The notes: a model not told the origin generated them from the letters alone. A stretch of DNA of 64,000 bases from Calendula officinalis (GCA_963853835.1 OY970820.1:81588909-81652908), one strand, 5' to 3'. Positions 21,632 to 33,372 are shown, counted from the first letter of the stretch. Program-made: numbers and translations.

Positions 21632-21788
21632 TTCGGTTTGGCGATGGATACATGGGGTTGGTGTTCCATTCCCAAATCGTGGCTCGTGTTTTGGTCAAAC
21701 CTTCCGGTCAAAGGGGATTAGAGCTAGGGTGAATCGGGTTTAGTAGTTAGTAGGTGTGTACTAACGAGTTAAACTAAGCCTTGGTGAG

Positions 21789-24700
21789 ATGTTGTGTTTT
21801 GTAGCAGGTATGGCTACGGATGGGAACACCTTGGATAATGTCCCACCGAACACGAACCTTGGGAATGATGGAGCAACGGGTTCGGGGGGTGATGAAATAC
21901 CGAATGAAGAATATATCGTGTTGTTGGAGACACGAAATATGGAACTTGAGGATACCATAAGGGCTCTTCGCCAAAGCCAATCGAATGAGCCGCGACCCGA
22001 GGCTCGGTCTACCTTGCCACCCCCAACCCAAACGAATCCACCCCTACACTTCACCCAAACTACTCAAAATCCCATCTTTCCCCGAAATGACTCCTCATCT
22101 CCCAATGCAAGCATACCACAACCGCCACCCACCCACACTGTACCAATTGCCAATGCCCAACACCAACAATTCTTCTACCAACCTTTCCCGATCGAGAAGA
22201 AACCGTGCACTTACAAGAACTTCCTTGATTGTAAGCCAACCGAGTACCGCGGAAGTACCGACCCGGCGGAAACTCTAACTTGGCTTAGGGCCACCGAGAA
22301 GGCTCTTATTGCTTGTAGTTGTGAGGCCCACTTGAAGGTCCGGTATGCGTCCCGAATGTTGGGGGGACCGGCTATGGATTGGTGGGATGGGTTGACCGCA
22401 AATTTTAGTAATGAGATGATGGATGCGATCACGTGGAAACAATTTAGGGATCAAGTGGAGGCTCGGTATTGTAGCCCGTTTGAGTTGGATAAAATCCGGA
22501 ATGAGTTCATGATGTTGAAGATGACCGATCGTATGACGGTGGATGAGCTTATCCTCCAATTTAATGGTAAGCTCCGGTTTGTGACACAATGGGTGCCCGA
22601 TGAGTCCACCCAAATCAAACACTTTGTTGGGGCGTTGTTGCCCGAGTATCGGAATGTGACAAGGCTTGCGGGAACTCTCTTGCAAGCCTATGATCTTGCC
22701 AAATCGGCCGAAGGTGATATTTTGGCACAAAAAGCCGCGAGTCGGGAGAAGGCCCCGTTTCATAAGGGAAAGTATGAGGAAACCAACTCGAGCAACCACA
22801 AGAGATCTCAAGGAAATCATAAGTCAAGCAATGATCGTCGAAAACAAATTCTTCAAGGTTCCAACCAAAGGAACCCGTGGTGCTTACCGTGTAAGTCCGC
22901 CCATGCCGGTCGGTGTACGGCACAAACTCGAAGGTGTATTAAGTGTGGACAACACGGGCATGAGTCTTCGGAATTCAAGCTAGAAAATAGTGTATGTTGG
23001 ACGTGTCAGAAAGAGGGTCATCGGGCCATGGATTGCCCAACGAAGAAGGGTTCGGGTTCGGGCGGGGGATCGGCTTCGTCGGGAAGTCAAAAGAGGAAGA
23101 GTCATCCGCCACCTACGGGTCGGGCATTCAAGATGACGGTGGAGGATGCCACCACCACCGACGATGTCATCACCGGTATGTTTCTAATAAACTCGATACC
23201 CGCTCGTGTACTATTTGATTCGGGTGCTAATAGTTCATTTTCCTCAAAGAGTTTTTGTGACAAATTGAAATTGCCTATTTCCTTGATCGCGACACCTCTA
23301 GAGGTAGAGGTGGCCGATGGTGAAATGGTTCCGGTCACGACATCCGTGTCCGGGGCTAGTATTGATATTGATGGCGTGAAATTTTCGATTCTTTTACTTA
23401 TTATGCCGATATCCGGCTTTGATGTGGTTTTAGGTATGGATTGGTTAAGTGCTAATAGGGCCAACATAAATTGTCACCAAAAGTTAATTACTTTTCTTTT
23501 ACTCGACGGGTCACACGTCGTTGCCCAGGGAGACCGTGCGACCTCGACCATACCCATGATAACCATGATGAAAGCCCGTAAGTCCTTGACCAAGGGATGT
23601 GAATCGTTTATAGCCTATGTGATTGACGTGAAAAAGGAAAAGAAAGTGGTTGGTAATCTCCGGGTGGTTTCGGAATACCCGGAGGTGTTTCCCGAAGACT
23701 TGCCTGGGTTACCTCCCGTTCGGGAGGTAGAATTCAAAATTGATTTGGTGCCGGGTGCCAATCCCGTGGCTAGAGCACTGTATCGTTTAGCACCGTCCGA
23801 GATTCGGGAAATGATGACACAAATCCAAGATTTATTGGATAAGGGTTTTATTCGGTCGAGTTCCTCACCTTGGGGAGCTCCGGTTTTATTCGTGAAAAAG
23901 AAGGATGGTGCACTCCGTATGTGCATTGATTATCGGGAATTGAACAAGAGAACGGTAAAGAATCGGTATCCCTTGCCGCGTATTGACGATTTATTTGATC
24001 AACTTCAAGGGTCTTCTTATTTCTCAAAGATTGATTTGAGATCGGGTTATCACCAAGTTCGGGTGCACGAAAATGATGTTCACAAAACGGCGTTCCGAAC
24101 TCGTTACGGTCACTTTGAGTTCTTGGTTATGCCGTTTGGGTTGACGAACGCTCCCACGATATTCATGGATTTGATGAACCGAGTTTGTCGGCCTTACCTC
24201 GACAAATTCGTTATTGTGTTCATTGACGATATTTTAATTTATTCCAAGACCGAAGAAGAACACGAGAAACACTTAAGGCAAGTGTTAGAAACGTTGAAGC
24301 GGGAACATTTGTATGCGAAGTTCTCGAAGTGCGAATTTTGGCTTCGAGAAGTTCACTTTTTGGGTCACGTTATTTGTTCGAATGGGGTCAAAGTGGACCC
24401 GGCGAAGATCGAAGTGGTTATGAATTGGGTTGCTCCAAAGAACTCAACCGAGATAAAGAGTTTCTTGGGTTTGGCGGGTTATTACCGCCGGTTTATAAAG
24501 GATTTTTCGAAGATAGCGGGTCCTATGACGAGATTGACCCGTAAGGATGTACCGTTTCGGTGGGGTGAAAATCACGAGAAGTCCTTTCAAACTCTAAAAC
24601 AATTATTGTGTCAAGCTCCGGTTCTCGCCTTACCCGAAGGCCCGGAGGATTTTATTGTTTATTGTGACGCTTCACTTGCGGGTTTGGGTTGCGTGTTGAT

Positions 24701-26501
24701 GCAACGAGACCGGGTTATTGCTTATGCTTCGAGGCAATTGAAAAATCACGAGAAAAATTATCCGACTCACGATTTGGAGTTGGCGGCGGTGGTTTTTGCA
24801 CTAAAATTATGGAGACACTATTTGTACGGTACTAAGTGCGTGATTTGTACGGATCATAAAAGTTTGCAATATGTATTCACGCAAAAGGAATTGAATATGC
24901 GTCAACGAAGATGGTTAGAGTTGATTTACGATTGTGAAATTCGATATCATCCCGGAAAGGCAAATGTGGTGGCCGATGCCTTAAGTAGAAAGGGAGATTC
25001 GGGGCGGGTACAATTTATGCGGATGGAAATTGTGTCGGATTTGGTGTCCCGGTTAATGATTTCACAAATGGAAGCGTTGAATGTCGAACATTTGAAGGCC
25101 GAGATTTTATTAAAGAGGAAGGATGATTTAGAAGAAGATTCTCGGGGTTTGAAGACGTATCAATCTCGGGTTTGGGTACCGTTACTCGGGGGTTTGCGAG
25201 AATTGATTTTAGCCGAGGCTCACAATTCTCGGTTATCGGTTCACCCGGGTAGCACGAAGATGTATAATGATTTAAAGGTTCTTTATTGGTGGCCGACGAT
25301 GAAGACCGACATTGCCCGTTTTGTGGGCCAATGTTATATTTGTGCTCAAGTGAAGGCCGAACACCAAAAGCCCTATGGAACTTTAACCCAATCACCGATT
25401 CCCGAGTGGAAGTGGGACCGGATTACTATGGATTTCGTGACCAAGTTGCCGCGTACTCAAAGGGGTCACGATATGATTTGGGTTATAGTTGATCGGTTAA
25501 CGAAGAGTGCTCATTTCTTGGCTACTAGTGAAACCGCCTCACTTAGTAGATTGGCGAAATTGTACATTGACGAAGTGGTGTCTCGGCATGGAATTCCGAT
25601 TTCTATCGTGTCCGATAGAGATCCCCGTTTTGCTTCAAATTTTTGGAATAGCTTGCAACGAGAGTTGGGGACGCGGGTGAATTTAAGTACCGCGTATCAT
25701 CCCCAAACCGATGGGCAATCGGAGAGAACGATACAAACACTCGAATATATGTTGCGGGCTTGTGTGTTGGAGTATGGTGGGTCGTGGGATTCCCACCTAC
25801 CGTTGATCGAGTTTGCCTATAATAACTCGTATCACTCAAGTATTAAGATGCCACCGTACGAGATGTTATACGGGCGTCGGTGCCGAACCCCGACGTGTTG
25901 GTTGGAAGCGGGTGAGAAACAATATGCGGGACCCGATATTGTACAAATGACCGCGGATAAAGTTGCTATTGCTCGAGAAAAGTTGAAAGCCGCTCGCGAC
26001 CGACAAAAGATGTATGCCGATCCGAGACGTAGACCCGCTACGTTCTCGGAAAATGAGATGGTTTACTTGAAGGTTTCACCTTGGAAGGGTGTTATTCGTT
26101 TTGGAAAACGAGGAAAGTTGGCCCCGAGTTTTATTGGGCCGTTTCGAATTAGTAAGGTGGTAAATTCTCAATCGGTAACACTCGAGTTACCCCCGGAGTT
26201 GTCGGCAATACACAACACTTTCAACATTTGTTACTTGAGAAAGTGTAACATAGAAGACCCGAGCCAAATTCTTCCGGTGCAAGAGTTGCGGGTTGATACG
26301 AAGAAGAGACTGGTCGAAGAACCGGTGGAGTTATTAGACCGAAAAGTAACGAAATTGAGAAAGAAACAGATTCCTATGGTTTTAGTAAAGTGGAAGCACA
26401 GTTTGGGTGCGGATATGACATGGGAGACCGAGGCCGATATGCGAGAACGTTATCCCTCCTTATTTGATCGAGATGGGATTCCGGGGACGGAATCTTCTTA
26501 A
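21789..26501 (+). CDS. Gypsy-1 gag-pol polyprotein
   Basis: Single open frame of 1570 codons. Gag carries the retrotransposon capsid region (about residues 130-310) and zinc knuckles near 375-415, including CWTCQKEGHRAMDC. The aspartic protease has LFDSGANSSF near 475. Reverse transcriptase has the catalytic FIDDILIYS near 810. RNase H starts YCDASLAGLG near 957. Integrase has an HHCC zinc finger (HPGSTK and QCYICAQ) and the catalytic triad in TMDFVTKL (about 1212), SDRDPRF (about 1275) and TDGQSERT (about 1311). The last 60 residues (VLVKWKHSLGADMTWETEAD) look like a chromodomain. The true start is probably the ATG at 21810, which aligns with the Gypsy-2 gag start. No stop or frameshift is seen, so it may still be expressed although the 3' LTR is split. 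Confidence 0.93.
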   Translation: MLCFVAGMATDGNTLDNVPPNTNLGNDGATGSGGDEIPNEEYIVLLETRNMELEDTIRALRQSQSNEPRPEARSTLPPPTQTNPPLHFTQTTQNPIFPRNDSSSPNASIPQPPPTHTVPIANAQHQQFFYQPFPIEKKPCTYKNFLDCKPTEYRGSTDPAETLTWLRATEKALIACSCEAHLKVRYASRMLGGPAMDWWDGLTANFSNEMMDAITWKQFRDQVEARYCSPFELDKIRNEFMMLKMTDRMTVDELILQFNGKLRFVTQWVPDESTQIKHFVGALLPEYRNVTRLAGTLLQAYDLAKSAEGDILAQKAASREKAPFHKGKYEETNSSNHKRSQGNHKSSNDRRKQILQGSNQRNPWCLPCKSAHAGRCTAQTRRCIKCGQHGHESSEFKLENSVCWTCQKEGHRAMDCPTKKGSGSGGGSASSGSQKRKSHPPPTGRAFKMTVEDATTTDDVITGMFLINSIPARVLFDSGANSSFSSKSFCDKLKLPISLIATPLEVEVADGEMVPVTTSVSGASIDIDGVKFSILLLIMPISGFDVVLGMDWLSANRANINCHQKLITFLLLDGSHVVAQGDRATSTIPMITMMKARKSLTKGCESFIAYVIDVKKEKKVVGNLRVVSEYPEVFPEDLPGLPPVREVEFKIDLVPGANPVARALYRLAPSEIREMMTQIQDLLDKGFIRSSSSPWGAPVLFVKKKDGALRMCIDYRELNKRTVKNRYPLPRIDDLFDQLQGSSYFSKIDLRSGYHQVRVHENDVHKTAFRTRYGHFEFLVMPFGLTNAPTIFMDLMNRVCRPYLDKFVIVFIDDILIYSKTEEEHEKHLRQVLETLKREHLYAKFSKCEFWLREVHFLGHVICSNGVKVDPAKIEVVMNWVAPKNSTEIKSFLGLAGYYRRFIKDFSKIAGPMTRLTRKDVPFRWGENHEKSFQTLKQLLCQAPVLALPEGPEDFIVYCDASLAGLGCVLMQRDRVIAYASRQLKNHEKNYPTHDLELAAVVFALKLWRHYLYGTKCVICTDHKSLQYVFTQKELNMRQRRWLELIYDCEIRYHPGKANVVADALSRKGDSGRVQFMRMEIVSDLVSRLMISQMEALNVEHLKAEILLKRKDDLEEDSRGLKTYQSRVWVPLLGGLRELILAEAHNSRLSVHPGSTKMYNDLKVLYWWPTMKTDIARFVGQCYICAQVKAEHQKPYGTLTQSPIPEWKWDRITMDFVTKLPRTQRGHDMIWVIVDRLTKSAHFLATSETASLSRLAKLYIDEVVSRHGIPISIVSDRDPRFASNFWNSLQRELGTRVNLSTAYHPQTDGQSERTIQTLEYMLRACVLEYGGSWDSHLPLIEFAYNNSYHSSIKMPPYEMLYGRRCRTPTCWLEAGEKQYAGPDIVQMTADKVAIAREKLKAARDRQKMYADPRRRPATFSENEMVYLKVSPWKGVIRFGKRGKLAPSFIGPFRISKVVNSQSVTLELPPELSAIHNTFNICYLRKCNIEDPSQILPVQELRVDTKKRLVEEPVELLDRKVTKLRKKQIPMVLVKWKHSLGADMTWETEADMRERYPSLFDRDGIPGTESS

Positions 26502-26513
26502 GTGGGGGAGAGT
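26500..26513 (+). promoter_or_regulatory. Polypurine tract of Gypsy-1
   Basis: AAGTGGGGGAGAGT directly before the 3' LTR, starting within the stop codon region of the polyprotein. Confidence 0.85.
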
Positions 26514-27866
26514 TGTAACATCCCAAAACCCGGCCTAGTAGTTTATTGACCTTAAGGTATCTTATTAAATGATTATCTGATCAAATGCTTAGTTAATTTA
26601 ATTAGCCTGCTGTCTTTTGCGGTTTTTTAACCAAGGGGTTAAAATACCCGACTTGTGTTATATTTGGAATGAAAACGTGATTTTGATATCTTTGGATTCC
26701 TTGTTCGATATCGTCTCCAGAAATGCTTTCGTTTTTAAAATTGGAGTCCGTTTGCTATTTTAAATAAATTAATTACGAAAGGGACTTTCAGACGGATACT
26801 GTTAAAGTGGAAAAGGTGCAAGAGGGGCCCCACTCCCTCTTGCTTGGCCAGTGTAGGAGAGAGGGAAACACCCTCTCTTCTCTTTTCTCTCTTTCAAACA
26901 TTATCCTCTCATTTACTTACTATTCCATTGCAAGCAACACTCTTTCTCTCATCTTGTTCTTGAGCATTCTTGGTGCTTTCTTGTGCTAGAGTCCGAATTC
27001 TACACTAGAGTTTGTGTAGAAGAAGTCTAGAAGTAAGTTAATCTTTCTCCTTCACTTGTTGATGTTGTTCTTGAGCTTGAACTTGAACTAGGGTTTATGT
27101 AGTTTGATGATTTGTGGATGAATCTTGAAATGGATGTTGTCTTATGTGTTTATACAAGCTTTTACATCATTTGTATGGTTGATTGTTGAAGGAATACAAG
27201 ATTTGGTGAAAATCACCTTCAACCTCCATTAATGGTGGAAGTTGAAGGTGAGTTTTGACAAATCTTGGATTTCTTGAGTTTTGGTTGGATAGAATTGTTT
27301 ATTAGGTTGTGAAATCATGTTTGGTAAGTTATGGATGGTGAAAACCTAGTATAGTTGATTGTGTGAATTTATCTAGTTGGTGTTTGGGTCAAATTGATCA
27401 ACTAGTGAACTTGGAAGTATCATACTTGGAATTGTGATGATTATGATCTTGATGGAATTGTTAAATGATTGTGAATTGCTAGTTATAGATTTATTATTAG
27501 TTGATGGAATTGTTAAATGATAGTGAATTGCTAGTTATAGATTAATTGCTAGTTGATGGAAATATGGAAGTGTTAGGATCATATTCGGTTTTTGGCCCGT
27601 TTGGATCAACTAGTCGTGAATACTTGATAGATGGTCAAAATGATCAATTGTATTGATGAAGGATTTGTGCTAGTTGTAAAGGTCATAAAATGTGCGTTTT
27701 ATGAGTCTTGTGTGATTAGTTGTGGAAATTGTTGATTTTGACAATTCGGTGGATTATCACTAACTCGGTATATTGTTGACAGGAACCGGGAAGGATACTC
27801 AGTGATACTAGCTCACTGAGTTAAGGAATCGGAAGTTGAAAGGTGAGTGGATTCGACCTAAAAACT
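26514..27866 (+). repeat. 3' LTR of Gypsy-1, first part
   Basis: Matches the 5' LTR from its TGTAACATCC start and is cut after AAACT (27862-27866) by Copia-3. Differences from the 5' LTR include an insertion of GGCCCC-type bases near 26826. Confidence 0.93.
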
Positions 27867-28522
27867 TAATGGTGATTTTCGGTTAAAACATTTAACAAAC
27901 GCAGCGGAAAAGATTAAATCACCATGAACGGATCTTGATATCAATCATACAATTAAACTAAAAGAAAATCAAAGAGAATGGTATAAGAATTCATACCCTA
28001 GTTGCCTTTGATTATTATGAAATCGGATGGAGTTGGTGATGGATTGAAACCAAGTATTCAACAAGAATACCTCTAAAAGAAATCCACACAACACTTGCAA
28101 GAACACCAAATTATGGATGCTAGTCCTTGAGTCTTGAGAGCAAAGAAAGAAAACAAAACTCCTACAAGAGTGAGAGAGAGGGGACGGCCAAGGTGTGGTC
28201 AAAAAGGGAGTTTATGGACCATTATGTCTCTTAATGGTGCCATTACAATCCTTTAATGATTTCCATAAATCATTAGTCTTATTTGCCCACAAGTCCCTAT
28301 CTTTTGTTTCTTCTAGTTTGCCCACAAGAAAGTTTCAATATTAACTTTTAATATTAAACTTATGATAGACAAGCTTATAGCTTATATATATTAATAATTA
28401 ATGTAATTACACTAATTACACTAATTATATAATGGTGTTTAGTGTTTAAGTGTGTGACCCTTTAGGCTCACAAACAACTAGCCATATAACTATATGTTAT
28501 ACATGTGAAGCATATTCCAACA
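27867..28522 (-). repeat. 3' LTR of Copia-3
   Basis: 656 bp, plus-strand ends TAATGGTGAT and ATTCCAACA. A TATATATAAG box for minus-strand transcription lies near 28390-28380. The 77-codon frame within it recurs identically in the other LTR and is not a gene. Confidence 0.95.
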
Positions 28523-28536
28523 GCTCCCACTTGCGC
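28523..28536 (-). promoter_or_regulatory. Polypurine tract of Copia-3
   Basis: On the minus strand GCGCAAGTGGGAGC directly before the 3' LTR; the AAGTGGGAG core is shared with Copia-1. Confidence 0.8.
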
Positions 28537-29364
28537 ACGTGATAACATCAAGTAGTTATACAAGCAAAGGTTAGAGTCTAGCAACCCGCCAATGCCCCTA
28601 GAAGTACATGAGGAGTTTCATAAAATCTTTGTTCAAAGTTTTTCGAGCAGTTATCCTTTTGTTACTGATACTATGTTGAATTTTGGACAAGGATAAATGT
28701 CAATCTAAAATTTCAACGATTCTGTTTCTCGATCTATATATTGAAGTAGATTACCAAAACCAATCAAGATTCATCTTGATTACCTTTTGGGTGTGGCCAC
28801 ACATACATCTATTCAAATCATCGAGGGGCCCAGTAGTATCTAATCCACATGTGTGGAGGAACAAATTCTTTATTGACTGCACGTGTCTGTCATATGCTTA
28901 ATGACAAACCCGATAATGGTTGTTATAGCAGCCTTATTCAGGTCAACGTTTAACCATATCAAAGTTTGCCCCTCTACATACACAAACCAACTTGCATCTC
29001 AAGTCAGAGGATAAGTGACAAAGCCTTTGTGAGATTCACTTGTGACATAAATCCATGAAGTGATTTCTCATAGGTTGGGTCAGTCCAATTGTGCATCATT
29101 ATGGACAACATGTGAGTTTGATTTCATCATCCTTAGTCATACTAATATAATGTCATCAATGCCCTCAGATTTGTCTTAATAATATTCCCATATTATTAAT
29201 TATGACAATGGACAATTTAGAATATAAAACGCAGTAAATATTCATGGATATAAACATGCAAATATAGAACACAGTAGATATTCATATAAAAACGATCATA
29301 TCAAATATATCAATTTATTCCAATAAAACTGCTCAATGTTCCATTATCCAAATACTAAAACAGA
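28537..29364 (-). other. 3' untranslated part of Copia-3
   Basis: Non-coding DNA between the stop of gag-pol and the purine tract. The 72-codon plus-strand frame at 28683 has no features of a gene. Confidence 0.6.
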
Positions 29365-32300
29365 TTACATGAAACTACTAGCTGGTCGAAGCCCAATGTT
29401 TCTAGCATGCTCAATATGTTTGGTACATGGCATTGGCTTCGTGAAGGGGTCAGCTAAGTTGTCATCTGTATGAACTTTGAGTAAGCGTACATCTCCCATT
29501 AGGATCGCATCTCTAATGTAGTGAAGCTTCCTCCTATAATGTCTGGCGCCTTTCTGAACACCAGGTTCGTTGGCAATGATGATAGCACCTGTGTTATCAC
29601 AGTACATATCCATGGGTCTTTCATTACTGGGGACAACTCCAAGCCCAGAAATGAACTTCCTCATCCAAACAGCTTCCATTGCAGCTTCAGTAGTTGCAAT
29701 GTATTCAGCTTCTGTAGAAGACATAGCGATAGTGCTCTGCTTCGCACTTTTCCAATCAACAGCGCCTCCGTTCAAAACGAAAACATACCCCGTTTGAGAT
29801 TTGGAATCATCTCTATCAGTCTCAAAACTAGCGTCAGAATAACAAGTAACGCTTAGCTCATTTTGAGGCTCACCACCATAGACAAGAAACATATCTTTAG
29901 TATTCCTAAGATACTTCAGTATGTTCTTAACAGCAGTCCAGTGACTCTCACCTGGATTCTGTTGATATCGGCTAGTAAGGTTCTGTGAGAACGCTACATC
30001 AGGTCTTGTGCACCGCACAGCATACATGATAGATCCTACCGCCGAGGCATAGGGGACATCACGCATACGTTTCATCTCATCAGGTGAGGACGGTCCTTGA
30101 GTCTTACTCAAGTGTACATTGTGTTGCATAGGGAGACTTCCACGTTTGGAAGCATCCATTCTAAACCGTTTTAGAATCTTATCAATGTACGCACTTTGAC
30201 TTAGTCCGATTAACCGCTTTGATCGATCTCGATAGATCTTTATACCAAGTATATATGCCGCTTCCCCAAGATCCTTCATAGCGAAGCACTTCCCAAGCCA
30301 GGATTTTACATCTTGTAGCATTGGAATGTTATTTCCTATGAGTAGTATGTCATCGACATATAGGATTAGAAAGACGACAATGCTCCCACTAGCTCTTACA
30401 TATACACATGGCTCGTCGGGATTCTGAGTAAAGCCAAACGATTTGACTTCCTCATCGAATCTTTTGTTCCAACTTCTGGATGCTTGCTTTAGTCCATAAA
30501 TGGACCTTTGAAGCTTACATACTTTCTTTGGGTGTTTTGGATTAACAAAACCCTCAGGTTGAACCATATAAACATCTTCATCAAGATGTCCATTTAAGAA
30601 AGCAGTTTTAACATCCATTTGCCAAATCTCATAGTCATAGTACGCTGCTATGGCTATGACAATCCTAATAGCTCTAACGTCGGCAACAGGCGAGAAGGTT
30701 TCATCATAGTCAATCCCGTAGGTTTGAGTATAACCTTTTGCTACCAATCGAGCTTTATAGGTGTGTACATTGCCATCCATGTCGGTCTTCTTCTTGAAGA
30801 GCCACTTGCTACCAACAGTCTTACTGTTAGGAGGAAGATCAACCAAAGTCCATACTTGGTTATCTTTCATGGATTGCATTTCCGCGTTCATAGCATCAAG
30901 CCATTTGTCAGATTCAGAATCTGATAATGCAGCTCGATAGTTAGGGGGTTCATTATGATCCCCTAAACTCAGCTCCTCAGCATCGACATGGAAACCATAT
31001 CGTTCAGGTGCATGAGGTGTCCTTGCGGACCTTCGAACAGGGATTACATCATTTTGAGGTGCAACAGGAACAGTTTCGTGTTCAGCCTCATCTTGATGTT
31101 CGCTAGTCTCTACAATAGGTTGTGCATCTTCATCGCTTGGAATCTCGTCAAAGTCGATGGTACTCCCACTTGCTTCTTGTGAAATGAGATTGCTCTCAAG
31201 AAACTCAGCATAACGAGCAATAATTACTTTTTGCTCAGGTGGGTAGTAGAAATAGTAACCCATCGTTTCCTCAGGGTATCCTATAAAGATGCACTTGACA
31301 GCTCTGGGTTCAAGTTTGTTTGGCGTGTCTCGTTTCACGAGAGCCTCACAACCCCAGACCTTCAAGTAAGACAAGTTAGGGACTTTCCCATGCCATATCT
31401 CATATGGTGTCTTTTCAACCTTCTTGGTGGGAACCATATTTAGTATGCGAGCAGCCGATTTGAGTGCATAACCCCAAAAAGATAGAGGCAGAGTGGTAGG
31501 ACTCATCATCGATCGAACCATGTCAAGCAAGGTGCGATTTCTCCTCTCTGATACACCATTATGCTGTGGTGTATAAGGGGGAGTGAATTGTGAGACAATC
31601 CCACAATTCTTAAGATGATCTTGGAACTCATGGCTCATGTACTCTCCTCCTCGATCAGAACGAAGAGCCTTTATCTTCTTGCCGAGTTGATTTTCTACTT
31701 CATTTTGGAAAGCTTTGAACGTTTCAAAGGTTTCATGTTTATGTTTAATCAAGTAAACATAACCATAACGACTAAAGTCGTCAGTGAAAGTAATGAAATA
31801 GGTAGCACCTTCCCTAGTTCGAGTTCTAAAAGGGCCACATACATCAGTATGTATGAGTCCAAGTAGATCGTTGGCCCTTTCGCCTACATGGGAGAAAGGC
31901 TTGCGCGCCATTTTACCAGATATGCAAGAAACACATTTATCAAATGATTCAGAATCATCTGATTTTATAAGTCCATCCTTTTGTAATTTCAAAACGCGTT
32001 TCTTGTTAACATGGCAAAGGCGACAATGCCATAGGTAAGTAGAATCCAAATTCTTCTTGGATTTCTTATTGCTACATGTATAAATAGAACTACTGTTTGT
32101 GATACGATTATGCATGTCAATCTCAAAGATACCATCACGAGGAATAGCATTAAAGTAAAAAACATTATCCTTTGAAACTGAAATACCATAATCCGTAAAC
32201 GTATGAATAAAACCATTATTCCACAAACAAGAAAGCGATACTATACCCCTAGTAATACTAGGCGCATAGTGACAATTGTCTAATACAATAATTAAACCAC

Positions 32301-33372
32301 TAGGAAGGATTAAATCATAGCTTCCTATAGCTTCGACCGGTGCACGATTGCCATTGCCCACGTACAAGTCCAAAGCTCCATGGTTTAGCTTTCTACTTCC
32401 CCTTAGACCCTGCATGGTATTACAAATGTGAGTTCCACAACCAGTGTCATATACCCATGATTTCTTAGGGAAAGCATATAGTTCTATTGTGAAGATACCT
32501 GATGTGCCAACCTTGTTGGCTTTGTTCTTCATCAACTCTGCCAGGTAGGCAGGACAATTCCTCCTCCAATGGCCTGGTTCACCGCAGTGATGGCAAGCAA
32601 GATCCTTAGCGGGATGCTCCTTACGAGTAGGTGGGGGAACCTTTGGCTTGGGCTTGTAAACTTGCTTTCCCTTGCCTTGGCCCTTTGCAACTACTTGCGG
32701 TTTTGGTTTTTGGATCTTTCCTTGCCTTATAGCAAGGACAGTAGGGGCCGGAGTTTTCTTGGGTAGGCTTTCTTCCGTTTGTTTCAGCATAGCATGTAAT
32801 TCGGCGAATGTCTTCCCCATACTATGCATATGATAAGTCATGACAAACGGTGCAAAATCCTTGTTTAAGGACGTTAGAATCAAGCTAATCCCAAGGATGT
32901 GCGGCATAGCGTAACCAAGCCTCTCCATTTGGTCTAAGTAGCTCTTCATCTTCAAGAGATAAGAGCTAACAGACTGTCCCTCCTCCTGCTTACAAGCGTG
33001 GAAGGCTTTGACAGTGTCAAAGAGTTCCTGCTCGGCTTGCTTTTGATACATGGTCGTTAGTTCACGCATCATATCAAATGCAGTGAGGTCCACGAGATTC
33101 TTTTGAATATCGGGAATCATGCTCACTAGCATAAGCGCGGCGACTTCCTGTTGTTCGTTAAACCTTTTGGTATAGGCTGTACGAACAGCAGCAGTGGCGG
33201 TAGCAGCAGGGGAAGGGGGCAGCGCCTCCTCCAAATGGTGGTACTTATGCTCGGCCCTAAGGACAATCCTTAGGTTACGAGACCAGTCCACAAAGTTCGT
33301 TCCATCAAGTTTCTCTTTTTCGAGAACGGAACGAATGGTGGTATGTGTTAGGGTTTGATTGTTTGAAGTCAT
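29365..33372 (-). CDS. Copia-3 gag-pol polyprotein, complete
   Basis: One open frame of 1335 codons from ATG 33372 to the stop at 29365. Gag (UBN2-type, LDGTNFVDWSRNLRIVL) occupies about residues 1-255, with the zinc knuckle CHHCGEPGHWRRNC at 260-273. The protease has DTGCGTHIC from Asp309. The pre-integrase zinc region spans about 448-485. The integrase acidic triad is Asp510 (HTDVCGPF), Asp573 (RSDRGGEY) and Glu609 (NGVSERRN), with 35 residues between the last two, as expected. Reverse transcriptase runs from about 830, with the catalytic YVDD at 1005-1008. RNase H has SSTEAEYIA. All catalytic residues are present and there is no stop. Motifs such as RNRTLLDMVRSMM recall the Angela/TAR side of Copia, but the lineage was not tested. 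Confidence 0.97.
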   Translation of the reverse strand: MTSNNQTLTHTTIRSVLEKEKLDGTNFVDWSRNLRIVLRAEHKYHHLEEALPPSPAATATAAVRTAYTKRFNEQQEVAALMLVSMIPDIQKNLVDLTAFDMMRELTTMYQKQAEQELFDTVKAFHACKQEEGQSVSSYLLKMKSYLDQMERLGYAMPHILGISLILTSLNKDFAPFVMTYHMHSMGKTFAELHAMLKQTEESLPKKTPAPTVLAIRQGKIQKPKPQVVAKGQGKGKQVYKPKPKVPPPTRKEHPAKDLACHHCGEPGHWRRNCPAYLAELMKNKANKVGTSGIFTIELYAFPKKSWVYDTGCGTHICNTMQGLRGSRKLNHGALDLYVGNGNRAPVEAIGSYDLILPSGLIIVLDNCHYAPSITRGIVSLSCLWNNGFIHTFTDYGISVSKDNVFYFNAIPRDGIFEIDMHNRITNSSSIYTCSNKKSKKNLDSTYLWHCRLCHVNKKRVLKLQKDGLIKSDDSESFDKCVSCISGKMARKPFSHVGERANDLLGLIHTDVCGPFRTRTREGATYFITFTDDFSRYGYVYLIKHKHETFETFKAFQNEVENQLGKKIKALRSDRGGEYMSHEFQDHLKNCGIVSQFTPPYTPQHNGVSERRNRTLLDMVRSMMSPTTLPLSFWGYALKSAARILNMVPTKKVEKTPYEIWHGKVPNLSYLKVWGCEALVKRDTPNKLEPRAVKCIFIGYPEETMGYYFYYPPEQKVIIARYAEFLESNLISQEASGSTIDFDEIPSDEDAQPIVETSEHQDEAEHETVPVAPQNDVIPVRRSARTPHAPERYGFHVDAEELSLGDHNEPPNYRAALSDSESDKWLDAMNAEMQSMKDNQVWTLVDLPPNSKTVGSKWLFKKKTDMDGNVHTYKARLVAKGYTQTYGIDYDETFSPVADVRAIRIVIAIAAYYDYEIWQMDVKTAFLNGHLDEDVYMVQPEGFVNPKHPKKVCKLQRSIYGLKQASRSWNKRFDEEVKSFGFTQNPDEPCVYVRASGSIVVFLILYVDDILLIGNNIPMLQDVKSWLGKCFAMKDLGEAAYILGIKIYRDRSKRLIGLSQSAYIDKILKRFRMDASKRGSLPMQHNVHLSKTQGPSSPDEMKRMRDVPYASAVGSIMYAVRCTRPDVAFSQNLTSRYQQNPGESHWTAVKNILKYLRNTKDMFLVYGGEPQNELSVTCYSDASFETDRDDSKSQTGYVFVLNGGAVDWKSAKQSTIAMSSTEAEYIATTEAAMEAVWMRKFISGLGVVPSNERPMDMYCDNTGAIIIANEPGVQKGARHYRRKLHYIRDAILMGDVRLLKVHTDDNLADPFTKPMPCTKHIEHARNIGLRPASSFM

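Noticed and set aside
21618..21632. tRNA fragment
   Set aside because: It is a primer binding site next to an LTR; no cloverleaf surrounds it.
22275..22923. Antisense frames of 100-180 codons within the Gypsy-1 polyprotein
   Set aside because: They mirror a long conserved sense frame with known domains; no independent motif is seen.
27969..28202. 77-codon frame, identical at 35215-35448
   Set aside because: Part of the Copia-3 LTRs; identity reflects LTR identity, not gene conservation.
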